Assembly: GCF_009258225.1 (NCBI RefSeq)
Contig: NZ_CP043617.1
Span: forward strand, 2,294,001 to 2,358,000
Direction of reading: 5' to 3'
Source of the DNA: Sulfurimonas lithotrophica
GTDB taxonomy: Bacteria > Campylobacterota > Campylobacteria > Campylobacterales > Sulfurimonadaceae
DNA: 64,000 bases
The notes under the pieces are model-generated. The model saw nothing but the letters and a program-made list of their open reading frames with translations. It searched no databases and was not told where the DNA came from. Below, piece after piece: positions 7,361 through 15,621 of this stretch. The position numbers and the translations under genes are program-made. Numbering within the stretch: the first letter of the stretch is position 1; each line of letters begins with the position of its first letter.

Positions 7361-9916
7361 CTACTCTATTATATTTTTAACGTCTCTTTTGGGTCTTCCT
7401 ATATGATATCCTTGAAGATAATCTATACCCATATCTATAGCCGTATTTTTAATCTCTTCGTTTTCTATATACTCCGCTACTGTTTTAACGCCTAAGTCTT
7501 TTGCAAGTGTTATTATAGAGTGAACAAAAGCTTTATCTTTGGCATCTTTGTTTATGTTTATTAAGAATTCACCGTCAATCTTTAAATAATCAATTGGAAA
7601 TTTTTTAATATAGTGAAAAGACGAGAATCCCGAACCAAAATCATCAATCGCAAACTTAAAGCCTTCAGATTTAAGGTTTAAAACAAATTTTTCCAAAATA
7701 GTAAAGTTTTTAACGGTTTCTCTTTCGGTAATCTCAAATACTATTTTATCTTTTGAGATATTGTATTTTAAAATCAAATCTATTATATTTCTCATATAAT
7801 CCCCGACTATTATGGACTTAGGAGACAAGTTTATAAACAATAATCCTTCATATTTTTCATCTTGTATTTTTCTAAAAGCATTCTCTATAACCATAATATC
7901 CATTCTGTTAATCAGGCTCATATTTTCTGCCACTTCTATAAAGTCTTTTGCAGATATGATTTTTCCGTCTATCTCTATACGCATTAAAAGTTCATTTATC
8001 TCTATATCACCCGTTGCAGATGATTGAATCGGTTGAAAATACGGAACGATTTTATTGTTTGATACCGCTTTAAGAAGAAGTGTACTTTTTTCATTTTTTT
8101 CTTTGATGATATCGGATATGTCACTTTGAGTCGGTAGTTCGATACAGTTTTTACCGTTTTCTTTACTCTTATACATCATACCGTCAGCTATAATAAACAG
8201 CTCCTTGGTAGTTGTTGCGTGATGCGGATATATAGATACACCTATAGAAACCGTAACACTAGTAAAGTCGCCCTCAGGAGTCTCAAGTCTAAAATCTTCA
8301 ATTCTTTTAGTTATTTTATCTCCTATATTTTTCGCACCTGCAATATCGCAGTTAGGTAAGATTAGCGTAAATTCATCCCCACCGTATCTAGATAAAATGT
8401 CTTCAGCTCTTTTCATCTCACTCAATACTTTAGAAAATTCCTGTAGAAATTTATCTCCAAAAGTATGCCCGTAACGGTCGTTTATAGGTTTAAAATTATC
8501 GCAGTCTATAACCATCAATGCAAACGGATAATCGTTTCTGTCTGCCCTATGAATTTCGTTATCCATCATATCCATAAAAATTCTTTGGTTAAAAAGACCC
8601 GTTAGCGGATCATGTGCAGCGTAAAACTCTAAGTCGTTTGTATATTTGTCTATAGCTTTAATGGAACCCACTAAGTTTGCCATAGTTGTGAGGATAGAAT
8701 CTAAAACTATATTTTTTACCGAATCATATACCTCTATTGAGTTTACGCTTATTCCGACTATACCGCCTATTTTAGGACTTTCTAAAAACAAAGTTTTTGT
8801 TCTGTGATCAAAGTTTTGATACTCGTCATTATTTACTATATGATCTCTGTATGCGATGTTATGCTTAAATTCATAATCCGATATTGCATCAAAAGATTCA
8901 TCGTTTTCTATAGAGTGTGCAATATAACTCTCTATATTTCTTTTTATGCCATCATCCGGAACACCATACCAAAAAATATCAATCTCATAATGCTCATCTC
9001 CAACTCTAAAAATAGTTATCAAAGATGTAGTCTCCATAACCAAATTAATATCTACAAGCAGCTCTTTTATATAGACTCTCCAATCTTTAATCATATCCGA
9101 TGTTATAATTAACTTATCTAAAAGTTTGACTTCAAACTCCAAAAGTTCTTTATCCACGGCAATATTTTTAAGTTTTTCCGAGAGATTGTTTACCTCTTTG
9201 ATAATATAGTTTATCTCTTTAAAACTTTTGGAACTGCAATGTTTTTCATCTATAAGACTCAAGTCTTCAACTCTGTTTATTTTCTCAACTTTTTCTCTGA
9301 ATTTATCCAACGAAAACAATATTTTATTTGAACTGTATTTGGAAGTCATATATGAGGCAAAAATAAATATAGGAATTATTGTCAATAGAAAATATATATA
9401 CTCTAAAAATGTATCGTTTATTATATTAATCAAATCCTGTTCAATATCTATTACGCCGAGTACATCGTTTTCTTTTGCATTTGTATGACATGTCAGACAA
9501 TCTTTCTTGGCAAGCAGAGGCATAGTGTTTCTAATTTGTTTAAAAGAAGTGAAGGTATATTTTTGTCCGGTTTGGAAAACATTTCTGACTCTGTTATCGG
9601 ATTTTTCCTGAAAAGCTTTTCCAAAAAGTTCGTCTATCAAATATGATCTGTGTATAGTTATATCAAAGTTACTGTTTTTAAAATTTTTATCAAGAGAGTT
9701 TATAAAATCGTCTATATCTTTTTTACCCCAACCTTTTTTCATAACCTGATACATCGATGAAAATACTTGATTTGAGACTATGTCGGCGTGTTTAATTGCT
9801 TCTTTTTGTACCAAAGTAGTATGGAGGTATGTAGTGAATATGAAGACTACTATAAAAAGAATACTAATTAATAAAGCGTTTGTAGTAAAAATAAAATTTT
9901 TCAAACTTTTAAACAT
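7361..9916 (-). CDS. haem-binding periplasmic sensor with GGDEF and EAL domains
   Basis: The 851-residue membrane protein probably makes and degrades c-di-GMP in response to a periplasmic redox or gas signal. A helix at about 10-30 and another at about 172-192 flank a periplasmic domain holding one c-type haem motif CLTCH (Cys140, Cys143, His144), as in Tll0287-like (DUF3365) sensors. A GAF-like region (about 265-415) follows. The GGDEF domain is intact (512-516) and so is most of the EAL catalytic set: ELLMR at 642, NLSPK, EITERE, DDFGSG at 758, LKIDG, and YLQGYHIGRP. Both activities are therefore plausible. It stands alone on its strand. Confidence 0.88.
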   Translation of the reverse strand: MFKSLKNFIFTTNALLISILFIVVFIFTTYLHTTLVQKEAIKHADIVSNQVFSSMYQVMKKGWGKKDIDDFINSLDKNFKNSNFDITIHRSYLIDELFGKAFQEKSDNRVRNVFQTGQKYTFTSFKQIRNTMPLLAKKDCLTCHTNAKENDVLGVIDIEQDLINIINDTFLEYIYFLLTIIPIFIFASYMTSKYSSNKILFSLDKFREKVEKINRVEDLSLIDEKHCSSKSFKEINYIIKEVNNLSEKLKNIAVDKELLEFEVKLLDKLIITSDMIKDWRVYIKELLVDINLVMETTSLITIFRVGDEHYEIDIFWYGVPDDGIKRNIESYIAHSIENDESFDAISDYEFKHNIAYRDHIVNNDEYQNFDHRTKTLFLESPKIGGIVGISVNSIEVYDSVKNIVLDSILTTMANLVGSIKAIDKYTNDLEFYAAHDPLTGLFNQRIFMDMMDNEIHRADRNDYPFALMVIDCDNFKPINDRYGHTFGDKFLQEFSKVLSEMKRAEDILSRYGGDEFTLILPNCDIAGAKNIGDKITKRIEDFRLETPEGDFTSVTVSIGVSIYPHHATTTKELFIIADGMMYKSKENGKNCIELPTQSDISDIIKEKNEKSTLLLKAVSNNKIVPYFQPIQSSATGDIEINELLMRIEIDGKIISAKDFIEVAENMSLINRMDIMVIENAFRKIQDEKYEGLLFINLSPKSIIVGDYMRNIIDLILKYNISKDKIVFEITERETVKNFTILEKFVLNLKSEGFKFAIDDFGSGFSSFHYIKKFPIDYLKIDGEFLININKDAKDKAFVHSIITLAKDLGVKTVAEYIENEEIKNTAIDMGIDYLQGYHIGRPKRDVKNIIE

Positions 9917-10105
9917 ATCAACTTCCTACTTTGTTATATTTTTCACTCCCCTTTGGCGAGATTATACAATAATATTTTATCTATAATGTTGATTTAAAAT
10001 AGATTTTAATAAATTATAGCAAAAGCTCAGATTTATTTTATACCTTTAATCTGCGTCTAACAAATATTAGCTTAAAATTGCGTAGATTTTCACAAAGGCA
10101 TTTTC

Positions 10106-11503
10106 ATGGTTGTAACACGTTTTGCTCCTTCTCCGACAGGTTATCTACATATAGGCGGTCTTCGTACTGCACTTTTTTCTTACCTATGGGCTAAAAAAAA
10201 TAACGGAAAATTTGTACTTCGCATCGAAGATACCGATAAAGCAAGAAATTCTGAAGAAGCTACACAGGCTATACTTCAAGCTTTTGAATGGCTTGGACTA
10301 AAACACGACGGCGAGATAGAATACCAAAGTAAACGTGACGATATCTATGCAAAATATATAAAACAGCTTTTAGATGAAGATAAAGCATATAAGTGTTATA
10401 TGTCTCGAGAGGAGCTAGATGCATTACGTGAAGAGCAGATGGCAAACAAACAGCGTACAAAATATGACGGGCGCTATAGAGATTTTGACGGAGTACCGCC
10501 GGAAGGGGTTGAGCCTGTTATCCGTATTAAAGCTCCGCTAAAGGGTGAAATTATAGTTCGTGACGGCGTAAAAGGAGATATATCTTTTCAAGCCGAAGAT
10601 ATACTTGACGATTTTGTTATTGCCAGAGCTGATGGAAGCCCTACATATAACTTCGTAGTAGCCGTTGATGATGCCTTAATGGGAATAAACGAAGTTATCC
10701 GCGGAGACGACCATTTAAGCAATACCCCAAAACAGATAGTAGTTTACGATGCATTAGGTTTTGAGATACCTAAGTTTTATCATGTACCTATGATTCATAA
10801 TTCCGAAGGTAAAAAACTCTCAAAACGTGACGGTGCTACCGATGTGATGGAGTATAAAAATATGGGTTATACTCCTGAAGCACTTCTAAATTTTTTAGTT
10901 CGTTTAGGATGGAGTCACGGCGATCAAGAGATATTTTCAATGGAGGAGATGATACATCTTTTTAATCCGGAAGATATAAACAAGTCGGCTTCTATATATA
11001 ACACCGAAAAATTGGAGTGGTTGAGTTCCCACTATATTAAAAATACGTCTAACACCGATTTAGCCGATATGTTAACGGATTATGAGCTGATACTTACCTC
11101 ACACGACAAAAAAGAGATTCTGCTGGATGCACTAAAAGAGCGTGCAAAAACCCTAAAAGATTTGGCTGATATGGCTAAAGAGATTTTGAGTACGCCTGAG
11201 AATTATGATGAAAAAGCAGCCAAAAAAGCTTTTAAAGGTGATGCTATAACTATTTTAAATACTTTTGGAGCAAAACTATCCAAGGCTGAAAATCCTCATA
11301 TGCCTACCGATTATCACCATCTAATGGAAGAAGTAGTAAACGAGATGGAAATCGGTTTTGGAAAAATCGGTCAGCCTCTTCGTGTAGCACTGCTTGGTAA
11401 AATGGGCGGACCGGGACTTGATGTCGTAATGTCTGTTATAGGTAAAACAGAGACAATGCTGCGTATAGCTAATGCTATAACGGCAAATACGAATAATGAC
11501 TAG
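10106..11503 (+). CDS. gltX: glutamyl-tRNA synthetase
   Basis: The 465-residue class I aminoacyl-tRNA synthetase has the HIGH-equivalent HIGGLRTALF near residue 15 and the KMSKS-equivalent KLSKRDG near residue 236. Length is standard for bacterial GluRS. Many Campylobacterota have two GltX proteins, one specialised for tRNA-Gln ahead of the GatCAB amidotransferase; which one this is cannot be told here. It is the first gene of the plus-strand block leading to the metal exporters, with a short AT-rich hairpin after the stop. Confidence 0.96.
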   Translation: MVVTRFAPSPTGYLHIGGLRTALFSYLWAKKNNGKFVLRIEDTDKARNSEEATQAILQAFEWLGLKHDGEIEYQSKRDDIYAKYIKQLLDEDKAYKCYMSREELDALREEQMANKQRTKYDGRYRDFDGVPPEGVEPVIRIKAPLKGEIIVRDGVKGDISFQAEDILDDFVIARADGSPTYNFVVAVDDALMGINEVIRGDDHLSNTPKQIVVYDALGFEIPKFYHVPMIHNSEGKKLSKRDGATDVMEYKNMGYTPEALLNFLVRLGWSHGDQEIFSMEEMIHLFNPEDINKSASIYNTEKLEWLSSHYIKNTSNTDLADMLTDYELILTSHDKKEILLDALKERAKTLKDLADMAKEILSTPENYDEKAAKKAFKGDAITILNTFGAKLSKAENPHMPTDYHHLMEEVVNEMEIGFGKIGQPLRVALLGKMGGPGLDVVMSVIGKTETMLRIANAITANTNND

Positions 11504-11534
11504 AGACTTATTAAACTAACTAAAAACAATTAGT

Positions 11535-11563
11535 TATATCTTAAAAACTATATATAAGATATA
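11535..11563. promoter_or_regulatory. 9-bp inverted repeat before the Cu/Zn exporter gene
   Basis: Perfect arms TATATCTTA (11535-11543) and TAAGATATA (11555-11563) are separated by 11 bases, 18 bases before the exporter ATG. Position and symmetry suit a dimeric repressor operator or a leader hairpin. The AT-only composition raises the chance rate. Confidence 0.4.
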
Positions 11564-11581
11564 TAAAGTAAAATCTTAATT

Positions 11582-12703
11582 ATGGAACTTATATTAGAAT
11601 TTTTTAACGCTTTATATAATCTTAGCAATGCCATGTCTTGGTATATACTTTTCGGTCTTGTTTTTGCGGGTATCTTACACGAATTAGTACCGGATACCTT
11701 AGTAACCAAACATCTTGGAAAAGAAAGCATATCTTCAGTTATAAAATCTACGCTTTTTGGAATACCCCTACCGGTTTGTTCTTGCGGTGTCATACCATTA
11801 GCTACAAGTATCAAAAAAAGCGGTGCATCTAAAGGGGCTACTCTTAGCTTTTTAATCTCAACACCTATAACCGGAGTTGATTCCATCTTGGCAACATACG
11901 GTATGTTTGGCTGGGTGTTTACTACTTACAGGGTTGTAACATCAATGGTTATAGCCACTCTTGCGGGAATACTAACAAACATATACGATAAAGACCAAGA
12001 GAAGCCGTCAATGAGTTTTTCTGCGGTAAATACAAATACCAAACCTGCTAATTCCCAAGTATTTTCAAGTGCTATGAATTTTTCTCCAAAACAAGAAGAT
12101 AGTTGTTGCAGTTCTACTGAGAGTTCATGTTGTAGTTCTCAAAAGACTGATGAAAAAACCAAATTTTCATTTGTTAAAGCTATGAGATATGCTTTTGTAA
12201 CTCTGCTTGGAGATATAGCTACTCCGCTTTTTTGGGGTCTGGTAATCGGTGCTATCATAACTATATCTATACCTGAAAATCTAAGTAATCTATTAACCGA
12301 GTACGCTATATTTTCCTATCTTATAGCAATAGCTATTGCCCTGCCGATGTATGTATGTGCCACAGCCAGCTTGCCTATAGCTGCGGCTCTTATGTTAAAC
12401 GGCGTAAGTGCAGGTGCCGCTTTTGTATTTTTAACTGCAGGTCCGGCTACAAATACCGTTACAATCGGCGTAGTCAAAAAGATGCTGGGATCTAAAAGTT
12501 TATACATATATCTTGGAACTATAATAATTGGAAGTATCTTTTTTGGATTGGGACTTGATTATATATTTGACATAGCATCTATAGATGCGGCTTCGCTTAT
12601 CCATATCCATGAAGATGTAAGTTTTATAGATATCTTCAGTACTGTTACACTTTGGATATTCATTCTGTTCTTTATGGTAAAATCTGCTTTAAAAAGAAAA
12701 TAG
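11582..12703 (+). CDS. SO_0444-type Cu/Zn efflux permease (ArsP/DUF318-related)
   Basis: The 373-residue membrane protein has two four-helix halves. The first half carries the buried CSCG motif (Cys66, Cys68) and the central cytosolic linker holds two vicinal cysteine pairs (Cys175-Cys176 and Cys183-Cys184), both hallmarks of the SO_0444 Cu/Zn efflux family within the ArsP-like permeases. The linker cysteines probably deliver the metal. A His pair HIH near residue 341 sits before the last helix. It lies next to the Cus-type efflux island, which supports a metal-export role. The ribosome site is poor. Confidence 0.8.
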   Translation: MELILEFFNALYNLSNAMSWYILFGLVFAGILHELVPDTLVTKHLGKESISSVIKSTLFGIPLPVCSCGVIPLATSIKKSGASKGATLSFLISTPITGVDSILATYGMFGWVFTTYRVVTSMVIATLAGILTNIYDKDQEKPSMSFSAVNTNTKPANSQVFSSAMNFSPKQEDSCCSSTESSCCSSQKTDEKTKFSFVKAMRYAFVTLLGDIATPLFWGLVIGAIITISIPENLSNLLTEYAIFSYLIAIAIALPMYVCATASLPIAAALMLNGVSAGAAFVFLTAGPATNTVTIGVVKKMLGSKSLYIYLGTIIIGSIFFGLGLDYIFDIASIDAASLIHIHEDVSFIDIFSTVTLWIFILFFMVKSALKRK

Positions 12704-12710
12704 GTTTTAT

Positions 12711-13253
12711 ATGAAGAAAGTTCTTATAGTACACGGTTGGGGCGGGAGTGACTACCCCCACTGGCAGAGTTGGCTGGCAGGCGAGATAGCAAAAGATTAC
12801 GGCTGCGTATATTTTCTCAAATTTAGCGATGTCGATAATCCGACAAAAGCAACGTGGAGCAAAGAGCTTTTAAATGCAATGGATGATTTTAATCCCGATA
12901 TTGTAATATGCCACTCGGTTGCAAATACTTTATGGTTTCATCTGGCAAATGAGCAAAAATTAAAAAAAGTCCAAAAACTTTTTTTGGTAGCACCTCCTAG
13001 TATGGATACCCATATAAAAGAACTAAATGAATTTTTTCCTTGCAAATCTCCAACAGAACTTTATGCCCAAGACGCAATTTTGGTTGGTTCAAGTAACGAC
13101 CCGTATATGGATGAGAGTGAACTTTTACGCCTGCAAGCAGAACTAGGCATTGAGATGAAACTGCTCCAAAATGCCGGACACATAAATGCAGATAGCAATT
13201 TTGGAAAGTGGGAGTGGCTACTCTCAGAAGTAAAAATTTCATACAAAATCTAG
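12711..13253 (+). CDS. RBBP9/YdeN-family serine hydrolase
   Basis: The 180-residue alpha/beta hydrolase begins directly with the first strand and oxyanion region (VLIVHGWGGSD), as in RBBP9/YdeN proteins. The nucleophile elbow reads CHSVAN (serine near residue 66), the acid is probably in SSNDPY (about 126) and the base in NAGHIN (about 158). It starts seven bases after the Cu/Zn exporter stop, so the two are likely one transcript. The natural substrate of the family is mostly unknown, and no metal role is implied. Confidence 0.8.
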   Translation: MKKVLIVHGWGGSDYPHWQSWLAGEIAKDYGCVYFLKFSDVDNPTKATWSKELLNAMDDFNPDIVICHSVANTLWFHLANEQKLKKVQKLFLVAPPSMDTHIKELNEFFPCKSPTELYAQDAILVGSSNDPYMDESELLRLQAELGIEMKLLQNAGHINADSNFGKWEWLLSEVKISYKI

Positions 13254-13309
13254 CACCGCATAAGGGAAGTACTACGATGCTACACTTTGAATTTTAAGGG
13301 AAGTATATT

Positions 13310-13332
13310 GAAAGAGCAGTATTAACTCTTTC
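13310..13332 (+). terminator. probable terminator after the hydrolase gene
   Basis: A 7-bp stem GAAAGAG/CTCTTTC with a nine-base loop is followed by CTTAAAATAG. It lies in the 194-base gap between the hydrolase gene and the efflux operon. The T-tract is weak. Confidence 0.4.
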
Positions 13333-13386
13333 TTAAAATAGATTATAAAAATAAAAAGTGTGGATATAGTGTGATTATTCAATATT

Positions 13387-13403
13387 TACACATAAACTGC
13401 ACA
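13387..13403 (+). promoter_or_regulatory. candidate response-regulator operator before the efflux operon
   Basis: TACACA at 13387 and TGCACA at 13398 form a direct repeat with an 11-bp period, the geometry used by OmpR-family regulators. It is followed 18 bases later by TACAAT (13422-13427), a likely -10 box, so the second half-site lies at about -35. The same half-sites in the other order, with the same period, occur before the KCG peptide gene at 22020-22036. Confidence 0.5.
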
Positions 13404-13447
13404 AAATATAAATAAAATTCGTACAATACGAACCAAAGGTCGATTAT

Positions 13448-14623
13448 ATGCGAATTTTTATACTTGTTTTTTTATTTTTTTATACGCTTAATGCTTTAAC
13501 ACTTGATGAAATAATAACAAGTGCATTAGAAAAAAATCCGTCACTTGAAGTTATAAACGAAAGAATAAATGCAAATTCTTATTTAATAGACTCAAGTGAT
13601 TCACTCTCAAATCCAGAACTATCCGTAACTACAAACACTTTGGATTCTTCCGAGCCTATGTCGCAAACAATCATAAGCATAAAACAAAAAATACCCTATC
13701 TGGCAAAACTTACAAATAAAAAAGAACTCTCAAAAGCACAAGAAGGGGTACTTTTTTCATCTTTGGAAAAAGCAAAATCAACATTGGTTTATGAAATCAA
13801 AAAAACAGCTTACAAAATTTGGGAGCTAAATGCAATTTATAAAACACTTCAAAGCAATGAAAAACTGATTTTAAAATCTATAGAACTTTTTGAGGCATAT
13901 ACAAGCGTAAATAACAATCAGCATATAGATATGATGGAAGCGGAACTCTCACTCATAGAGTTAAAAGTACAAAAGAGTGAACTAAAATCTCAAATAGATT
14001 CTATGTTTACCGTACTATCTTACCTTTGTGCGAGTGATATTGATACCTTGGATGTATCACTAAACATATCCCAAGTGCCTACTAGAGAATCTTTGCAAAA
14101 TCTGCTGGTAAATAATCCCGATTTAAATCTAAAAACCAAAGAGATTCAAAAACAAAATGCAAACGTAAAACTCTCGGATGCAAATATCTATCCGGATTTT
14201 GTGCTAAATGGGGGCTACTCTATAAGAAGTGAGTTTGATAACTACTTTAATATTGGAGTGGGCATCACCCTTCCAATCTACGGTGTAGAATCATCAAAAC
14301 ATGAGCAACAACAAAAACTGCTTTTATCTCAAAAAGCTCAAAAAAAAGATTTACAGATAGATATACAAAACAGATTTAACAGCTACTATATTCAGATGCA
14401 AAATGCTTATGATAATTACAAAATCATAAATGATGAAGCACTTGCGCATATAAAACATATGTTAGATATTAGTTATGCATCCACATCAACGGGTACTAAT
14501 CTCTTAAAACAGATAAAGATTCTACAAAAAAAACTTAAACTTGAGCAAAAACGCATAGATGCAATTAGTCTATACAATATCAATTATGCAAAAATTTTAC
14601 AACTATCGGGGGCTACAAAATGA
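13448..14623 (+). CDS. TolC-family outer-membrane efflux channel
   Basis: The 391-residue protein has a signal peptide (MRIFILVFLFFYTLNA) and long alternating helical repeats with OEP-family features (NPELSVT near residue 58 and LNGGYSIRSEFDNYFNIGVGITLPIY in the second half). It would form the trimeric outer-membrane exit duct of the RND pump encoded next. It is somewhat short for TolC (usually 410-480), like CusC/CzcC relatives in Campylobacterota. The stop overlaps the adaptor start by four bases (ATGA). It is the first gene of the efflux operon. Confidence 0.9.
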   Translation: MRIFILVFLFFYTLNALTLDEIITSALEKNPSLEVINERINANSYLIDSSDSLSNPELSVTTNTLDSSEPMSQTIISIKQKIPYLAKLTNKKELSKAQEGVLFSSLEKAKSTLVYEIKKTAYKIWELNAIYKTLQSNEKLILKSIELFEAYTSVNNNQHIDMMEAELSLIELKVQKSELKSQIDSMFTVLSYLCASDIDTLDVSLNISQVPTRESLQNLLVNNPDLNLKTKEIQKQNANVKLSDANIYPDFVLNGGYSIRSEFDNYFNIGVGITLPIYGVESSKHEQQQKLLLSQKAQKKDLQIDIQNRFNSYYIQMQNAYDNYKIINDEALAHIKHMLDISYASTSTGTNLLKQIKILQKKLKLEQKRIDAISLYNINYAKILQLSGATK

Positions 14624-15612
14624 AAATATTTCTTATTTTTTTACTTTCGTTTTCACTATATGCAAAAGACGTGAGTGTTACTCAACTCTTTAACGTTCAA
14701 ACCATAAAAGTCAAAAGTGTAAAAAAATCATATACGAAAACCAACTATGGCTATACAAAAAAAGATGAAGCTCTTACCTTTGATGTAAGTCCTAGATTTT
14801 CTGGATATGTTGAAGAACTTTATGCAAACAAAACATATATGTATGTAAAAAAAGGCTCCCTTTTAGCAAAGGTTTATTCCCCTCAGGTTTATAAAGCAAA
14901 AGATGAGTACTTAAGCTCTTACAGATATACAAAAAATAAAAAAAACCACTCTATGCTAAAGAGTACCGAATTAAAACTTGAATTATTAGGAGTAGATGCA
15001 AAGGAGATACAAGAGCTTAAACTCTCAAAAAGCACGTCTAAATTTACAAATATATATGCCCCTAAAAGCGGTTATATATTTTCAAAAAGCATAAATGAGG
15101 GTTCATCTTTTAAAGAGGGTCAAAAGCTTTTTGAAATAGTGAATCTAAATGAGTTGTGGGTAGAAGTAAGACTAAGTGAAGAAGACAGACTATGGCTAAA
15201 TGATGCACAAAAATTTGAACTAAATTTTAAGTCACTAACAAACACTTATACGACTACTAACTCTTTGTTATACCCTAATCTAAATCCGCAAGAGGCTACT
15301 TTGACACTACGCTTACGCATAAAAAATACCGATAACGAAATATTTCCCGGTATGTATGCTGATGTGAAATCACACCTAAAAGAACAAAACTACCTAACAC
15401 TTCCAAAAACGGCAGTTATCCGTAAAAATTCAAAATACTATGTCTTCTTGGCAGGGGATTTTAAAGGTGAATATGAACCTATAGTCATAGATGCAAAAGC
15501 TATAGATGCAAACACTTACGAGATAATAAGCGGTTTAGATGAGGGTGATGAAGTTGTAAACAATGCTATGTTTATGATGGATAGCGATGCTCAAATAAGC
15601 AATCTGTATTAA
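14620..15612 (+). CDS. periplasmic adaptor of the Cus-type RND efflux pump
   Basis: The 330-residue membrane-fusion protein has a signal peptide (MKIFLIFLLSFSLYA) and a biotinyl-lipoyl-like region around FDVSPRFSGYVEEL and APKSGYIFSKSINEG. A short hairpin, then beta-barrel and membrane-proximal domains follow (LWVEVRLSEEDRLWL; FPGMYADV; LDEGDEVV). These are the elements of CusB/CzcB proteins, which bridge pump and channel and pass metal to the pump. It lacks a methionine-rich N-terminal extension like that of E. coli CusB. It is translationally coupled to the TolC gene and nine bases ahead of cusA. Confidence 0.88.
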   Translation: MKIFLIFLLSFSLYAKDVSVTQLFNVQTIKVKSVKKSYTKTNYGYTKKDEALTFDVSPRFSGYVEELYANKTYMYVKKGSLLAKVYSPQVYKAKDEYLSSYRYTKNKKNHSMLKSTELKLELLGVDAKEIQELKLSKSTSKFTNIYAPKSGYIFSKSINEGSSFKEGQKLFEIVNLNELWVEVRLSEEDRLWLNDAQKFELNFKSLTNTYTTTNSLLYPNLNPQEATLTLRLRIKNTDNEIFPGMYADVKSHLKEQNYLTLPKTAVIRKNSKYYVFLAGDFKGEYEPIVIDAKAIDANTYEIISGLDEGDEVVNNAMFMMDSDAQISNLY

Positions 15613-15621
15613 GGCTAAAAA

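Noticed and set aside
13261-13305. Direct repeat TAAGGGAAGTA (13261-13271 and 13295-13305)
   Set aside because: An 11-bp repeat in a short gap with no flanking mobile features; it could be chance and has no clear role.
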